A stretch of 64,000 nt of DNA from Lentzea fradiae (GTDB taxonomy: Bacteria > Actinomycetota > Actinomycetes > Mycobacteriales > Pseudonocardiaceae). The translations under genes and the position numbers were made by a program. The notes under the pieces are model-generated. The model saw only the letters and a list, made by a program, of their open reading frames with translations, was not told where the DNA came from and ran no database searches. Positions 63,696-64,000 of the stretch are shown here, in pieces (within the stretch, counting starts at the first letter, position 1; each line of letters starts with the position of its first letter). The stretch is taken from the NCBI RefSeq assembly GCF_900100955.1, contig NZ_FNCC01000008.1:1-64000 (forward strand). Direction: 5' to 3'.

Positions 63696-64000
63696 TTGTG
63701 GCCCTTTCGCCGGCGTACCGCCCCACTGCCCGTGGTACGGGCCGACTGGCGGTCGCTGCCCCCTCTGCAACGCGTGGTCGCCCCCCACCCCCTGACCAAC
63801 CCGCCGTCGGGCTTCTCGTCCCGGCTCGCCGCCTGGCAGAACCCGTCGTTCCTCGCGCCGCTGGCACACGCGGTGGGACCTGCGGAGCCGTCCGGGTCCA
63901 TCGAGGACGTGGCCAGGCCCGCTCCCGCCTCCGAACCCGGCGGGGAGGAGGGGACGCGGGTGGTGCGGTTCGGGCGGGGGGAGTTCGGGCGCGGGGTGGT
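63696..64000 (+). CDS. eCIS-associated protein, N-terminal part
   Basis: At least 101 residues from TTG 63696, six bases after GGAGGTGA; the gene continues past the window. WPFRRRTAPLPVVRADWRSL, LPPLQRVVAPHPLTNPPSGF and SSRLAAWQNPSFLAPLAHAV resemble the large, poorly characterised protein that follows DUF6760 in actinobacterial eCIS clusters. After ~80 residues it turns low-complexity. Role unknown. Confidence 0.75.
   Translation, partial: MWPFRRRTAPLPVVRADWRSLPPLQRVVAPHPLTNPPSGFSSRLAAWQNPSFLAPLAHAVGPAEPSGSIEDVARPAPASEPGGEEGTRVVRFGRGEFGRGV

Overview
The window is high-GC (about 70 %) DNA with dense, translationally coupled genes (many GTGA/ATGA stop-start overlaps) and frequent GTG starts. 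Gene content and order point to a filamentous actinobacterium, probably Pseudonocardiales (Lentzea, Saccharothrix, Actinosynnema or Amycolatopsis type). That assignment rests on recalled synteny with the Mycobacterium tuberculosis Rv1691-Rv1711 block and was not checked by any search. No tRNA, CRISPR array, insertion sequence or integrase of mobile type was seen.

Layout. (1) 1-380: 3' end of 23S rRNA, 5S rRNA and a terminator, i.e. the end of an rrn operon. (2) 404-21587: the conserved actinobacterial housekeeping block: an RG-repeat/TPR protein, HAD phosphatase, a 55-aa protein, tlyA, nadK, recN, three small membrane proteins, steA, steB/mctB, a SUKH-like gene, pyrG, a Nudix hydrolase, DUF2752 and TM2 membrane proteins, ald, xerD, an ArsR regulator, parA, a small RHH-like protein, scpA, scpB and rluB. 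(3) 21755-27295: two tandem HTH-nSTAND-WD40 proteins; the second has a degenerate nucleotide-binding site. (4) 27377-33184: a NitT/TauT-type ABC importer, two orphan genes, a pobA-type flavin hydroxylase of lower GC, and a separate substrate-binding lipoprotein. (5) 33397-37251: a conservon-like operon (NIT-domain sensor kinase, roadblock, GTPase) without the DUF742 member, followed by a snapalysin-type secreted protease. (6) 38174-43132: a module of a cytoplasmic subtilase, an ECF sigma factor and a small beta-rich protein on the minus strand, divergent from a TPR-CHAT caspase-like protease. The shared spacer has a perfect 14-bp palindrome over a predicted promoter. (7) 43137-48996: YggT, a fungal-type cytosine deaminase, STAS protein, heme-oxygenase-like protein, YbdK-type ligase, topoisomerase IB, DUF4383, and a SigB/F-type sigma factor with an SRPBCC partner. 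Two SigB-like promoters lie in this segment. (8) 49220-55878: a branched-chain amino-acid-type ABC importer operon with an acyl-CoA synthetase inside it. (9) 55962-57466: an orphan gene, an HSL-type esterase and an ABM-type monooxygenase. (10) 57667-64000: the left part of an extracellular contractile injection system (eCIS): Pvc16-like cap protein, AAA ATPase, DUF4157 protein, sheath, tube, a zinc-ribbon-like chaperone candidate, a DUF6760 protein with a CTG start, and a partial gene running off the end.

The strongest candidates for new biology are the CHAT/subtilase/ECF-sigma module (two intracellular proteases sharing one divergent control region), the active/degenerate nSTAND pair, and the eCIS locus with its hairpin-rich leader before the sheath gene. 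Functions of these three are inferred from domain content.
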